Origin: Dyella jiangningensis
GTDB lineage: Bacteria > Pseudomonadota > Gammaproteobacteria > Xanthomonadales > Rhodanobacteraceae
Direction: 5' to 3'
Assembly: GCA_000632805.1 (NCBI GenBank)
Contig: CP007444.1
Span: 3,212,772-3,276,771, forward strand
Length of the DNA: 64,000 bases
The notes beneath the pieces were generated by a model that worked only from the letters and a program-made list of their open reading frames with translations, did not search any database and had not been told where the DNA came from. Shown one piece after another: positions 8,511 to 18,584 of the stretch. The translations under genes were made by a program, and so were the position numbers. Positions within the stretch are counted from its first letter, which is position 1; each line of letters opens with the position of its first letter.

Positions 8511-8879
8511 ACACAGACACCGTCAAGCATGAGGCCACCGGACCGCTCCGCGATCGCGACGCCACGGTTTGCACGCGCATCCTGCATGGCTTCGTTCTAC
8601 GCCACGCGCTCGTCGCCAAGTTGATCATCGTCAGTTTCGGCGCATGGCGCCGATGGCGGACGCCATGTCTTCACGCGATCCATGCAAATGGCGGCCAGCC
8701 GGCGCCGCCATGCATGGCGGATTTTCTTGGGATGCAACATGACGGGTTTGCGCGCTCGAACTGACGGCGGTCAACTCGCATCGGCCTGTGGGGATGCAAG
8801 CTCGCCACGACCTGCCACGGTGGCATGGCTACGTCCAGTGCGTACATGCCGCCGCGCTTTCCTCGCACGGAGCCTCACC
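8511..8879. other. Intergenic region (369 bp)
   Basis: Spacer between divergent genes (GNAT and universal stress protein). Short open frames here have no ribosome site and no recognisable composition; I see no gene. It must hold promoters for both flanks, but none matches a consensus clearly. Confidence 0.4.
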
Positions 8880-9317
8880 ATGTTCAAGCACATCCTGTTG
8901 CCCACCGATGGGTCCGACCTCTCGCTGCGCGCCGTGGATATCGGTATCGGCCTGGCCGCCAGTTTCGGCGCCAAAGTGCTGGCCTATCACGCCATGGAGC
9001 CCTTCGCCACGCTGCCCTACTACTCCGACGCCATGGCGTTTCCCGAGGACGTGTATCTCAACCAGGCCCAGGAACATGCGGCGTATTACCTGCAACAGGT
9101 GCGCGAGCGGGCGAAGGCGGCGCACGTGGAGTGCGATGCCATCTACGAGTTCGAGCATCGCCCGTATGAAGGCATCGTGCGCGCGGCGCATGATCGCCAT
9201 TGCGACCTCATCGTGATGGGCTCACACGGACGCTCGGGCCTGGACAAGCTGTTGCTCGGCAGCCAGGCCAACAAGCTGCTGCTGGCAGCCGACGTCCCGG
9301 TACTGATCTGCCACTGA
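8880..9317 (+). CDS. Universal stress protein UspA family
   Basis: 145 aa, single Usp domain. It starts MFKHILLPTDGSDLSLRAV with GGAG 7 nt upstream. It ends with the ATP-binding signature G-x2-G-x9-G-S (GSHGRSGLDKLLLGS), so it belongs to the nucleotide-binding Usp class. Induced by stasis, hypoxia or other stress in relatives. Neighbours (CBS-BON, zinc alcohol dehydrogenase, SulP) fit a general stress island. Confidence 0.94.
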   Translation: MFKHILLPTDGSDLSLRAVDIGIGLAASFGAKVLAYHAMEPFATLPYYSDAMAFPEDVYLNQAQEHAAYYLQQVRERAKAAHVECDAIYEFEHRPYEGIVRAAHDRHCDLIVMGSHGRSGLDKLLLGSQANKLLLAADVPVLICH

Positions 9318-9330
9318 TGCAGCAACACCT

Positions 9331-10320
9331 CTATGGGATGAGCACCGCGGCACCCTGCAGTGCGCCGTGCCGAAGATCATCGAGCGCCTCATTGGCCCGC
9401 TCCAGCGCGTACCTGCGCACGTGCGACACCACATGGGCCGAGGCCGCCGCCGCCAGAAACGCATGACCGTCTTGGCGGGTGAGATTCGCGACGGACAACA
9501 GGCGCCGCTCCTCCCACAGAAGACGATAGGGAAAGCTCGGGATATCGCTCATGTGGATGCCGCCGCACACCACGCTTCCGCCCTTGCGCACCGCACGCAA
9601 CGCCAGCGGAACCAGTTCGCCGGCGGTGGCGAAAATGATTGCCGCATCCAGTTCGAATGGTGGCCGCTGCGTTGATGCACCGGCCCACGCGGCGCCCAGC
9701 GATCGCGCGAACGCCTGGGCCTCCTCGTCGCCTTCGCGGGTGAAGGCGCATACCTGTCGTCCCTGCGATGTCGCCACCTGGATCAGCAGGTGCGCGGCTG
9801 CGCCAAAGCCATACAAGCCGATCCGCTCGCCATCGCCCGCCAGCGACAAGGCGCGGCCGCCGATCAGGCCGGCGCACAGCAACGGCGCCGCTTCAGCCGC
9901 ATCGGGATAGAGGGACTTGGGCATGGGCAGGCAGAACGCCGCTCCCGCGAGCACATGCGTGGCATAGCCGCCATCGCGGTTGCAGCCAGTGAAGACCGGG
10001 CGATCGCAGAGATTCTCCTGACCGCGCAGGCAATAGAAGCATGCGCCGCAGGTTTCGCCCAGCCACGGCACACCCACCTGCTCGCCCACTCGCGGCGATG
10101 CCACGCCCTCGCCCACCGCTTCCACAGTGCCCACGATCTCGTGTCCCGGAACGATGGGGTAACGCGCCTGGGGCAGCTCACCGTCCACGACATGCAGGTC
10201 GGTCCGGCATACGCCGCAGGCGGCGATGCGCAGAAGCACCTCGCCCGCGCCGGGCGGTGGCAGCAGGCGCTCGATCAGTGACAACGGCTGCCCGGGCTTG
10301 CTCAGGACCATCGCTTTCAT
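9331..10320 (-). CDS. Zinc-dependent alcohol dehydrogenase (MDR superfamily)
   Basis: 329 aa with an AAAGGCAG ribosome site before MKAMVLSKPG. Catalytic-zinc ligands C38 (CGVCRTDLH) and H60 (PGHE) are present, and the structural-zinc cysteines are in CGACFYCLRGQENLC. The Rossmann domain (IGLYGFGAAAHLLIQVA) binds NAD(P). It likely oxidises or reduces small alcohols/aldehydes. It lies 40 bp downstream of the SulP gene on the same strand, so the two probably share a transcript. Confidence 0.92.
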   Translation of the reverse strand: MKAMVLSKPGQPLSLIERLLPPPGAGEVLLRIAACGVCRTDLHVVDGELPQARYPIVPGHEIVGTVEAVGEGVASPRVGEQVGVPWLGETCGACFYCLRGQENLCDRPVFTGCNRDGGYATHVLAGAAFCLPMPKSLYPDAAEAAPLLCAGLIGGRALSLAGDGERIGLYGFGAAAHLLIQVATSQGRQVCAFTREGDEEAQAFARSLGAAWAGASTQRPPFELDAAIIFATAGELVPLALRAVRKGGSVVCGGIHMSDIPSFPYRLLWEERRLLSVANLTRQDGHAFLAAAASAHVVSHVRRYALERANEALDDLRHGALQGAAVLIP

Positions 10321-10360
10321 GCGTATCTGCCTTTCATCGAAGCGGCAAACGTTCGCGGGT

Positions 10361-12088
10361 TTACGGTGTCTGCAGATAATCATCCACCGCACTGCCCAGG
10401 GTGGGATGGAAACGGTGGTCGCCCATGATGTCGGCGAGTTCCAGGCGCCTGAGCTTGTCGCGCACCGGGTCCTTCATCTCGGCGAAATGCAGCGCGATGC
10501 CACGCTCGCCGAGCGTGCGGTGCAGGTCGCGCAACATGTCCGCAGCGGTAACGTCGACACTGGTGACAGGTTCCGCTGCGATGACAATGCGTCTCACCGG
10601 CGTGGGCGACGCATCGATCGCTTCCAGCATGCGTTCCTGGAACAGCTCGGCATTGGCGAAGAACAGCGGGGCGTCCCAACGGAACAAGACGAGTCCGGGA
10701 ATGCGCGTGGCGGTGGGGTAACGCTTGGTATCGTGGTAGCCGCGCAAGTTGTCCACCCGCCCAAGCACGGCGTAATGCGGCCGCCAGGCGTCCCACAGGA
10801 ATTCGAGCACGGCAATCACCACGGCAATGCAGATGCCGGGAATCGCCCCGAACACGGCCACGCCCACGAAACAGGCAATGGACAACCAGAATTCCCAGGG
10901 CTGGATGCGATAGATGCGCCGCAGGTCAGCAAACTCGAACAGGCCCAGCGCAGCCGCAATGACCACCGCGGCCAACGCGCTGTTCGGCAGATGACGCATC
11001 AGGCTGGGCGCCGCCACCAGCACCACGGCGACGGCCAGCGCGCCGACCACGCCGGTGAGTTGACTGCGTGCGCCGGCGGCTTCGGCCACGGGTGTGCGCG
11101 AGGAACTGCTGCTGATCGGAAAGCCCTGGAAAAAGCCTGCCGCCAGGTTGGCCGCACCGAGGCCGACCATCTCCTGGTTGGGATCGACGCGGATATGGAA
11201 ACGCGCCGCGTACGTGCGCGAAAGCACGCTGGTATCGGCGAACGAAATCAGCGCCACTGCGCATCCGCCAAGCACGATCTTCACCACGTCCGCGCCGCTT
11301 GCCCAAGGAAAAACCAAGGCGGGCAAACCCTGTGGGATCCTGCCGAGCACTTTCACGCCCATGGCATCGAGCTTGAACAGGCTGACGCATAGCGTGGCCA
11401 GCACCACCGCGATCAGGATGCCCGGCACCCGCTCGAAACGCTTGAGGAAGAGGATAAGCACGAGGCTGCCCGCCCCCACCGCGAAGCTGTACCAGTTGGC
11501 CTGTCCGCCGGAGATTGCCGTACCCAGGCTCATGATCTCGCGCAGTGGCCCCTGGTCCTCGACCGAGATGCCGAAAAACTTGGGCAACTGGCTGATCAAT
11601 ACGGTCAACGCGATGCCGTTCATGTAGCCATATCGAATCGGCTTGGACAGCAGCTCGGTAATGAAGCCAAGACGCAGCAGGCCAAGCACGATACAGAACA
11701 GGCCCGAGACCACCGCCATCATGCTGGCCACGGCGACGGCACGCGCCGGGTCGCTTCCGGCGATGACCACCACGACCGAGAGGATCGGCGCCGCGAGCGA
11801 CGAATCCGGCCCCAGCACGAGAATCCGGCTCGGACCAAACACGGCGTAGGCCAGCAACGGGATGATCGTTGCGTACAGGCCATACACGCCGGGTACACCG
11901 GAAGCTTCCGCGTAGGCAATGCCCACCGGCACCAGCATCGTCGTCAGCACCAGGCCGGCAGCGATATCCCTTGGCAGCCATGCGGCCTGATAGTGCCGAA
12001 GCATCAGCACGCCGGGCAGCCAACGCAGCCATCCCTGCGTCGCGTCCGAAGCCGTTTCGCCCTGGGCGATGGAACCGTCGGAAGGCAT
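10361..12088 (-). CDS. SulP-family anion transporter with STAS domain
   Basis: About 575 aa. The N-terminal half carries the SulP signature (AAGLVLTTMLVPVGIAYAEA, then YGLYATIIPLLAYAVFGPSR) and about 12 membrane segments. The last 110 residues are a cytosolic STAS domain (LFFANAELFQERM, VTSVDVTAADMLRDL). SulP proteins move sulfate, bicarbonate or dicarboxylates; which is not readable. Start choice: the Met at 12088 has GGGATGG upstream, and a Met at 12103 is also possible. A CGTAG-type motif lies 123 bp upstream. Confidence 0.92.
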   Translation of the reverse strand: MPSDGSIAQGETASDATQGWLRWLPGVLMLRHYQAAWLPRDIAAGLVLTTMLVPVGIAYAEASGVPGVYGLYATIIPLLAYAVFGPSRILVLGPDSSLAAPILSVVVVIAGSDPARAVAVASMMAVVSGLFCIVLGLLRLGFITELLSKPIRYGYMNGIALTVLISQLPKFFGISVEDQGPLREIMSLGTAISGGQANWYSFAVGAGSLVLILFLKRFERVPGILIAVVLATLCVSLFKLDAMGVKVLGRIPQGLPALVFPWASGADVVKIVLGGCAVALISFADTSVLSRTYAARFHIRVDPNQEMVGLGAANLAAGFFQGFPISSSSSRTPVAEAAGARSQLTGVVGALAVAVVLVAAPSLMRHLPNSALAAVVIAAALGLFEFADLRRIYRIQPWEFWLSIACFVGVAVFGAIPGICIAVVIAVLEFLWDAWRPHYAVLGRVDNLRGYHDTKRYPTATRIPGLVLFRWDAPLFFANAELFQERMLEAIDASPTPVRRIVIAAEPVTSVDVTAADMLRDLHRTLGERGIALHFAEMKDPVRDKLRRLELADIMGDHRFHPTLGSAVDDYLQTP

Positions 12089-12715
12089 GCGACCATCCCA
12101 CATCGAGACACAGTACGGCAGATCATAGGCCCGCCGGCATGTGGCGACCACAAGCATGAGGCATCGCGCCACGCACCGCTTGTCTCGCAGCGCGACGCAA
12201 CCTGGCGCCGACCGTAGTTCTACCTATGCCGCCAGCGGTAATTGTTCTGCCGCTGCGTGCGCCACGGCATATTTCTTCTTCATGGGCCTTCGCATTGCGG
12301 AGCACGCTTCCGGCTCCGCGAAACAAGCTCATCCGCTGACAGACCTTGTGCCCGATGGTGCCGACGTCGCATCGTCGATACCGCCCGCATCGACGGCAAC
12401 GCCAGCGAAGCCATTCCTCCCGCTTATGCGCGCCTCAACCGGCTGCAGAAGCCGGTTCGCATGCATGTGTTGATCGACTGCCTTACATCGATGCTTCAGC
12501 ACTAGCACGAGACATGCATTGAACTTCGCGTCACCAGCCCGGAAGAAAGGTTTTGTGCGCCCAGCGTGAAGAAGGATGAAACCCTGCGAATAGTGCATGC
12601 CGGGAAGGCATGAAGTCGACGAAGGGTTGACACCCGTGCCGTGACCATCGGTTCGACCGTGCGCCAGACGCATCGCGACGCATGGCGATCACCACCATGG
12701 TCAGGTGTCGCAACG
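12089..12715. other. Intergenic region (about 630 bp) with CGTAG-type motif
   Basis: Spacer between the divergent SulP gene and the hypothetical gene at 12716. It contains one copy of the CGTAG-N5-C(G/C)TA motif (12212-12230) and an AACCGGCT/AGCCGGTT hairpin (12437-12457) without a T-tract. Short open frames on both strands show no ribosome site or sensible composition. It may include decayed DNA. Confidence 0.45.
12212..12230 (-). promoter_or_regulatory. CGTAG direct-repeat motif, copy 1
   Basis: The plus strand reads CCGTAGTTCTACCTATGCC. This matches, with two changes, the repeat CGTAG-TTTTA-CGTAG seen at 19467 and 23941. It lies 123 bp upstream of the SulP start on the minus strand and almost 500 bp from the plus-strand gene, so SulP is the likelier target. 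Confidence 0.5.
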
Positions 12716-13456
12716 ATGAGCCATCTCAGGACCGAACTGGGAATACGTGCCCTCAGGGCACAACTGGGCACGCAGTTTCGCCGCCACGGTCCGGTGATCG
12801 ACACCCTGCGCCTGTCGGTGATGGAGCTGGAACAGCAGACCGATGACCGCGATGTCGATTATCTCCATGACCGCCTGATGGGCGTGCTGCACAAGTGGCG
12901 CATCAACCTGCTGATCCAGTCCAATCCCTGGCTGATCCTGCAGCGGGCTTTCTACAGCCGCCCATCGCATCTGGTCGGCCCCAGCCTGCTGGGAAACATC
13001 ATCGTCACCGACGACGGTCGTGCCGCGCGTATCGCCGAAGTGGTGACCAGCGACGTAGCCCCACGCGACATGGCCTCGCTGCTGCCCCGCGAGGCTGTCG
13101 GTCGTCTGGTCGTTTCCGAGGAAGACCAGGTGCCCAAGGTGTGCGTGCTGTGTGGGCGCGCACCGGAAACGTCCGCCGTCGCGCTCGCGAGCATCGAACC
13201 GTTGGAAGGCCTTGCGCTGATGAAGGCGCAAGCGCCTGCCGAAGAGCTTGAGACCTACCGCGGTGCCTCGATCGTCCACGCGCTCGGCCTGGGAAACCGG
13301 TTACGCGCGATCGATGTCACGCATCGGCGCAGCGCGGTGCAGATCGCATCCATCCTGCAACCCGTTCCGCTGGCCGTCGGACGTCCGAAGCGGAGCCGAC
13401 GCAATGGCCATCCGCGCGAGTGGCGCTGGAGCATTGCTTCGCCCGGAAGCCCCTGA
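12716..13456 (+). CDS. Conserved-looking hypothetical protein
   Basis: 246 aa, cytosolic by composition, with AGGTG 8 nt before the ATG. Residues 1-60 look helical (TQFRRHGPVIDTLRLSVMEL). A middle segment LLGNIIVTDDGRAARIAEVV and a later VCVLCGRAPETSAVALASIE suggest a mixed alpha/beta fold. The C-terminal 25 residues are basic (GRPKRSRRNGHPREWRW). No family recognised. The antisense open frame over the same bases has shadow-type composition and was discarded. Confidence 0.6.
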   Translation: MSHLRTELGIRALRAQLGTQFRRHGPVIDTLRLSVMELEQQTDDRDVDYLHDRLMGVLHKWRINLLIQSNPWLILQRAFYSRPSHLVGPSLLGNIIVTDDGRAARIAEVVTSDVAPRDMASLLPREAVGRLVVSEEDQVPKVCVLCGRAPETSAVALASIEPLEGLALMKAQAPAEELETYRGASIVHALGLGNRLRAIDVTHRRSAVQIASILQPVPLAVGRPKRSRRNGHPREWRWSIASPGSP

Positions 13457-13480
13457 CGCAATGATCCCGGCGAATGCCAT

Positions 13481-14121
13481 TTATAGCGTGCTGTTCGATA
13501 CCGGCAGCGAAATGGTGCAGCTCAGGCCGTCGGGCCCGAGCACATAGGTGGTCTTCGCGTTGAGCTGGTATGGCAGCGCCTGCTCGATGAGTTCCCTGGC
13601 ACGCGCAAAAGGGCGACGAGCCGATCGTTGAATCGGTCGTGGAAGTCGCCAAGGTTGACGCTGGTACGCGCTGTCTTGTCGGCCATGGAATGAATCACGC
13701 CCATGAGGTTGCGGATGCGATGCTGCAGTTCGGCAATCAACACTTTTTGCCGTTCTTCCACGCGCAGCCGCTCTTCGTTTTCCTGATGGCGTGAAATGAT
13801 GATGGCCGCGGCATGACCTGGCTCAACGGAAGCGCCGGTGCGCCGGCGTCGCCCGCGGCATGCCCTTGGCCGACGAGAAAACCTGCGTATCGCACGATGC
13901 AGTAGTGCACCTCGCAAAAGCGGGACAGGTGCACGAACAGGCGTTTCTTGAAGAGCGAAGGCAGTGGGATTGTCGAGGTAGCTCGACTTGGCGAACGCCC
14001 AGAGTTCGTCGAGCAGACCGGCAGCCGTGGGCGCGCGAAAGAAATTCGGCAACACGCCGAGTCGAGCCGTCACCTCGTCGGCGAAGCTTTCGCTGGCATC
14101 AGGACGTTCGCCTGCGATCAT
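13481..14121 (-). pseudogene. Remnant of an AhpD-like/HWE-type sensor histidine kinase
   Basis: Read from 14121 leftward, the frame begins MIAGERPDASESFADEVTAR and LGVLPNFFRAPTAAGLLDEL. It shifts frame near 13965 (continuing LPSLFKKRLFVHLSRFCEV ... YAGFLVGQG) and jumps to the H-box region of an HWE/HisKA_2 kinase (QKVLIAELQHRIRNLMGVIH, SMADKTARTSVN). It then shifts again near 13605 into the kinase C-terminus (ARELIEQALPYQLNAKTTYV ... SCTISLPVSN, stop at 13483). The PAS region and most of the ATPase domain are missing. At least two frameshifts and internal deletions make this a dead gene. Intact members sense redox or light and signal through two-component systems. Confidence 0.8.
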
Positions 14122-14347
14122 CCGGCCACCTCGGGCCCGACTCTGCTGACCGGCGTGCAGAGGCGGCGCTCTGGCGACTACACGACGTTGGGAAGAGTTG
14201 CCTGAAACTGACGGCATCCCGCCATAAGAAGTTCGCCAGCCGGGGACGTTGAGAGCGTGCGTGAATTCGGCGTCGACGTCACAGCAGTTCGTGAGCCTGG
14301 CGCAAGGCTTTCGAGCGGCGATCAACACATGGATCACGCCGCAGCCA

Positions 14348-15739
14348 TCAGCACGGCGGCATCTTCTCCTTCCGCGGGTTATGCCAACCGCCATGTCGTG
14401 CCGTGATGACATCGGCGGCCTCCGGCCCCCAGCTTCCGGGCGCGTACTCGTGCACGGGCTCCGCGTCATCCAACACCGGATCGAGCACCGCCCACGCCGC
14501 CTCCACGCTGGCGTCACTGGTGAATCGCGAGGGATCACCCCGTATCGCCTCGCCCAGCAGTCGCTGGTAAGGCTGTTCTTCGCCCACCGATTGGTGACGA
14601 GCCACCAGCTCGACCGATTCGCCGCGCATGCGCTCTCCTGCCCGCTTCACCCGCGCGCCGGTCGCAAGGGTGACGTCGGGACCGAGGCGAAACCGGAAGT
14701 AATTGGTCTGTGCCGCGGTGCCGGCATCGAACACGGCAAGCGGCGGCTCTTTCAGCGTGACCATGACTTCACAACTGGTGAGTGGCAGGCACTTGCCGGT
14801 GCGGATGAAGAACGGCACACCTGCCCAACGCCAGGTGTCGATCTGCAAGCGCAGCGCCGCGAAGGTTTCCACGCGGGAATCGGCCGCGACGCCTTTTTCC
14901 TGGCGATAGCCGCGAAACTGGCCACGTACCACCTGGCTGGGCTTCAACGGCCGCATGGCCTGGAACAGGCGAAGCTTCTCGGCTCGCATGGCCGCCGGCT
15001 CCTGCCCCAGCGGCGCCTCCATCGCCAGCAGGGCCGTGACCTGCAACAAATGGTTCTGCACCACGTCGCGCAACGCACCCACGTCGTCGTAGAAGCTGCC
15101 GCGTCCCTGGATGCCGAAATCCTCCGCCATGGTGATCTGCACGTTGTCGACATAGGTACGCGACCACACCGGCTCCAGGAAGGTATTGGCAAAGCGGAAA
15201 TACAGCAGGTTCTCCACCGCCTCCTTGCCGAGGTAATGATCGATGCGGAAGATCGCCGATTCCGGAAACACTTCGTGCAGGGTGCGGTTCAAGCGCTTCG
15301 CCGATTCGAGGTCGCGTCCGAAGGGTTTCTCCACCACGATCCTCGCGCCTTTCGCACAGCCCGATTTCGCGAGGCACTCGACCACGGTGCCGAACATGGC
15401 GGGTGGGATGGCCATGTAATGAAGCGGGTGGCGAGCCTTGCCCAGGGCCTGCTTCAACCGCGCGTACGTGTCCGGATCGTTGTAGTCGCCATCGATGTAT
15501 TGCAGCTGCGCGGCGAGCCTGTCGAATGCCACGGCATCCACACCGCCATGCTCGCGCAGGCTGCTGCGGGCACGTTCGCGCAACTGGTCGAGCGTCATGC
15601 CACCGTGTGCCACGCCGATGATGGGCATGCGCAAGTCACCCGCGGCAATCAGTGCCTGCAACGCGGGAAAGATCATCTTGTAGGCAAGATCGCCGGTCGC
15701 GCCAAAGAAGACGAACGCATCCGAGGTCGGAACACTCAT
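14348..15739 (-). CDS. zwf: Glucose-6-phosphate 1-dehydrogenase
   Basis: 463 aa. Oxidises glucose-6-phosphate to 6-phosphogluconolactone with NADP+, the entry to the pentose-phosphate and Entner-Doudoroff routes. The dinucleotide-binding [15 protein letters not shown] is at the N-terminus. The active-site signature [19 protein letters not shown] is near residue 163, and the substrate-binding loops [10 protein letters not shown] and [10 protein letters not shown] are present. The start at 15739 has GGAGG 9 nt upstream; an upstream Met at 15745 is too close to that site. It stands alone, without pgl or edd, so it may be a stress-linked second copy. Confidence 0.96.
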   Translation of the reverse strand: MSVPTSDAFVFFGATGDLAYKMIFPALQALIAAGDLRMPIIGVAHGGMTLDQLRERARSSLREHGGVDAVAFDRLAAQLQYIDGDYNDPDTYARLKQALGKARHPLHYMAIPPAMFGTVVECLAKSGCAKGARIVVEKPFGRDLESAKRLNRTLHEVFPESAIFRIDHYLGKEAVENLLYFRFANTFLEPVWSRTYVDNVQITMAEDFGIQGRGSFYDDVGALRDVVQNHLLQVTALLAMEAPLGQEPAAMRAEKLRLFQAMRPLKPSQVVRGQFRGYRQEKGVAADSRVETFAALRLQIDTWRWAGVPFFIRTGKCLPLTSCEVMVTLKEPPLAVFDAGTAAQTNYFRFRLGPDVTLATGARVKRAGERMRGESVELVARHQSVGEEQPYQRLLGEAIRGDPSRFTSDASVEAAWAVLDPVLDDAEPVHEYAPGSWGPEAADVITARHGGWHNPRKEKMPPC

Positions 15740-15884
15740 CGCCATCAGCCTCCATCTCATGAACCCAATGCCGCTCAACCCTCGCTTGGCGCGCGTCAAT
15801 GGCAGGCATGGCTCGCATGGTCATCGCGTGATGCCGCGGCCGATCATTCACGTATCTCGGTAGCGGAGACCTCCGTCGCCTACC

Positions 15885-16250
15885 ATGCGGGGCATGGTGG
15901 AAGTGAAGTGGACTCGCGCAAAATCATGCGGCGCTACCGTGCCCGAGCGCTGGCGGGCGCATCTGGTCAAGCCATGGGTGTCGTGCGAGTTCGCGTGGCT
16001 GGTGCGCGGTGGCGATGGCTGGCATCTGGAACTGATGGGTCCGGACCTGGGCATCCGGCAGGTGGCCATCTATCGCCGTCCGGAACATGCGATGCGGCAC
16101 GTGGCGCGATGGATCAAGTCGCGCTGGCAACGCACGGTGCCCGCGTGCGACATGGATGATCCGAGAGAACGCGCTGGCCGCCGCCAATCGCACGCACTGA
16201 AGCATCGGCTGGCCATTCGCATCCACGAGATGACTCACCCGACGGAGTGA
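15885..16250 (+). CDS. Hypothetical protein, 121 aa
   Basis: Small, Trp- and Arg-rich protein (CEFAWLVRGGDGWHLELMG, VAIYRRPEHAMRHVARWIKS). The natural-looking composition and the lack of a better frame support coding. The start could be the Met at 15885 or the Met three codons later. Family unknown. Convergent with the gene ending at 16256. Confidence 0.5.
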   Translation: MRGMVEVKWTRAKSCGATVPERWRAHLVKPWVSCEFAWLVRGGDGWHLELMGPDLGIRQVAIYRRPEHAMRHVARWIKSRWQRTVPACDMDDPRERAGRRQSHALKHRLAIRIHEMTHPTE

Positions 16251-16255
16251 GTTCG

Positions 16256-16567
16256 TCAGGGCGCGCTCGCCTTGAACACCGCGTATCCAACCTCGGCGAC
16301 CTGCTTGAGCACATGGTCGGCATCCAGCCCCTTCAGCTCCACCCCCGACAGGAGATCGGCACCCTGGAGATGGAGCGCGAGATCCGCATAATCCGGCCCG
16401 GCGGGAATGGTTGCGCTCGCCAGCGGGCGCCCCGCGGGAATGGCAAGGAAACACGCCTGGTTGACACCGCTTCGGTAGATATCGAGCAGCATGCGGCTCT
16501 CCGTATGGATGACTGGATCCACACGCATATACACGACGCCGGTGGTGCACCCCGTGACGAATCGCAT
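16256..16567 (-). CDS. Hypothetical protein, 103 aa
   Basis: Composition is normal for a soluble protein (VVYMRVDPVIHTESRMLLDI, GADLLSGVELKGLDADHVLK). There is no signal peptide or membrane segment. The ribosome site is weak (GGCGGG about 9 nt upstream). Family unknown. It ends 5 bp from the stop codon of the convergent 121-aa gene. Confidence 0.5.
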   Translation of the reverse strand: MRFVTGCTTGVVYMRVDPVIHTESRMLLDIYRSGVNQACFLAIPAGRPLASATIPAGPDYADLALHLQGADLLSGVELKGLDADHVLKQVAEVGYAVFKASAP

Positions 16568-16777
16568 GCATGCCCGCCGTAACGTCAGTGAACGGGCTCT
16601 TGCATTTTCGTTTCATCGCCACTGGACAGGATGCTGCATAGATTGGCATTGCGTTCGATGCCTGGGCGCTCGGGATCGCCCCTCCCGGCTCTGCAGCCCG
16701 CGGACGACGCCTCGGGGCAGCGCGACCTCCGGTCCGCTGCCCCGACTTCTGTCACCACGAGGAACGCGCGCCCCTTC

Positions 16778-17224
16778 ATGACCGACCATGCGCATGACAT
16801 CAGCGTTCTCAATGGTCTCATCGAGGCCATGCTGGACAGTTGCGAGGGCTATCGCGAGGCCGCGGAACAGGCAAAGAACGTGATGATGGCCGAGCTGTTC
16901 AGGCATTGGTCCACGCAGCGACGCCAGGTCACCGGGGAGCTGCGCGAGACGGTGCGCGCACTCGGCGGCGACCCGCAGGAGGACGGCACGGTGCTCGCCT
17001 CCGCCCACCGCGTCTTTCTCGATCTTCGCGCCCACATGAGCAGGACAAACAAGGCCGTGGTGCAGGAAGTCGAGCGCGGCGAGGACCACATCAAGTACAA
17101 GTTCGAACGCGCCTTGATGGACCGGAAGATCGGCGTGGTCGCGCGCCTCGCCGTCCAGTCCGCTTACGTCTCGGTCAAGTCCGGCCACGACGACATGCGC
17201 AATCTCAAGCGGAGCTACGAATAG
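16778..17224 (+). CDS. PA2169-type four-helix-bundle protein (DUF2383)
   Basis: 148 aa. It starts MTDHAHDISVLNGLIEAMLD and consists of amphipathic helices typical of ferritin-like four-helix bundles (CEGYREAAEQAKNVMMAELF, STQRRQVTGELRETVRALGG, AHMSRTNKAVVQEVERGEDH). The family is common in stress-induced loci of Pseudomonas and Xanthomonadales and has no assigned reaction. A longer open frame upstream lacks a start with a ribosome site. Confidence 0.82.
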   Translation: MTDHAHDISVLNGLIEAMLDSCEGYREAAEQAKNVMMAELFRHWSTQRRQVTGELRETVRALGGDPQEDGTVLASAHRVFLDLRAHMSRTNKAVVQEVERGEDHIKYKFERALMDRKIGVVARLAVQSAYVSVKSGHDDMRNLKRSYE

Positions 17225-17287
17225 AGCTCGATCGACAACCGGATCCAGCCCATGCACAACAGCACGAAGGCCGGAGGGAACGATGGC

Positions 17288-17944
17288 TCATCCATCATGG
17301 GGCGATCCGGATCCGGCGGCACCCGCGTACTGGTCCACGGCCCCGCTCATTTCGACGAGGGTCTGCTCCATGGACTTCACGCCGTAGGGATAGAACGATG
17401 ACTTGTCGCCAGCATCCCACTGCTGCTTGAGGCCCGGCTCGTCCAGTGCCCAGTCGTGGCGAATGGAATGCGTCAGCTCGCGCAGTTCGTCGTGCAGCTC
17501 GGCCGTCGACGGCCGCCCCCAGTAGTAGTAACCGTTCCAGACGCGACGCAGCTCGAGCCGGGGCGCGAGAAGAAAGGTGTGGGGGATCATTGGATCATGC
17601 TCGGGATCGGTGTACTCCCGGATGTCCAAGTCATCACGCACGTGCTTCTCCTCATCATAGAGAAAGGGATAGTGCGCACCCAGCTGCTGCCTGAGGTTGT
17701 TGGTGGTGTGCCAATCGTCGGTGGTAATGACCACGAGCTGGCAACTGCCCACGACCAGCTGCGCATGAAAGCGCGTGAGTTCCTTCAACTGCTCGCGATC
17801 CTTGGGGCAGAAGAATCCGCGGATCAACACGATCAGCATCGGGTCCTGCTCGGTCTGCAGGTCGGAAAGCCGACGCAAGGTTTTCGTGTGGTCGGGCAAT
17901 ACATAGTCCGGAAACGGCTTGCCCGGAACGATCTTGGGATTCAT
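17288..17944 (-). CDS. Redoxin / AhpC-TSA-like thioredoxin-fold protein
   Basis: 218 aa. The thioredoxin fold with peroxiredoxin layout is seen in PGKPFPDYVLPDHTKTLRRL, then LIVLIRGFFCPKDREQLKEL with a single candidate peroxidatic Cys (FFCPKD, about residue 46), and LVVITTDDWHTTNNLRQQLG. The canonical peroxiredoxin PxxxTxxC is not conserved (RGFFCPKD instead), so peroxidase activity is uncertain. Convergent with the four-helix-bundle gene. Confidence 0.8.
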   Translation of the reverse strand: MNPKIVPGKPFPDYVLPDHTKTLRRLSDLQTEQDPMLIVLIRGFFCPKDREQLKELTRFHAQLVVGSCQLVVITTDDWHTTNNLRQQLGAHYPFLYDEEKHVRDDLDIREYTDPEHDPMIPHTFLLAPRLELRRVWNGYYYWGRPSTAELHDELRELTHSIRHDWALDEPGLKQQWDAGDKSSFYPYGVKSMEQTLVEMSGAVDQYAGAAGSGSPHDG

Positions 17945-18083
17945 GGCGACGCAACGTAGGGCACATCGTGTAGGCGAACGATCAAGGTCGATACAAGAGA
18001 ACGTTCACGACAGCCGCATCTCCCATGCGCCGACATGAATGATCGCCATGCGCAACGCAAGCATTCGCATACATCGCCCGTAA

Positions 18084-18329
<246 letters not shown>

Positions 18330-18466
18330 AGACACATCGGCGCCAGCTACACCCTTGATTCGAGATCGCCATCATTGGCCAAACCACCGCGGCCCTCTCG
18401 GGCACGTCGCATAGGACCGAGGCGTGAAAGAACACCCCCAAGTAGCGCCTGGCAGCACTCGGACAG

Positions 18467-18484
18467 CGTAATTTTACGGATGCC
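18467..18484 (+). promoter_or_regulatory. CGTAG direct-repeat motif, copy 2
   Basis: Reads CGTAATTTTACGGATGCC, a degenerate form of CGTAG-TTTTA-CGTAG. It ends 100 bp upstream of the OmpA-like lipoprotein start. Confidence 0.45.
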
Positions 18485-18584
18485 CGGCCTCACGCCTGGT
18501 GCGAAGATCCCCGCTACGGATGGCAACGCTTTCAAGGACCAGGGGCGCTTCCACGCAACTTCACGGCCAGAGGGGAAACATCCA

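Noticed and set aside
12437-12457. AACCGGCT/AGCCGGTT hairpin as a terminator
   Set aside because: No T-tract on either strand and no gene ending nearby.
12701-13279. 192-residue minus-strand frame opposite the hypothetical gene at 12716
   Set aside because: His/Gln/Arg-heavy composition and no ribosome site; the plus-strand reading is more protein-like.
15924-16649. 241-residue minus-strand frame across 16 kb
   Set aside because: Arg/Gly/Cys-rich shadow spanning two better-supported short genes.
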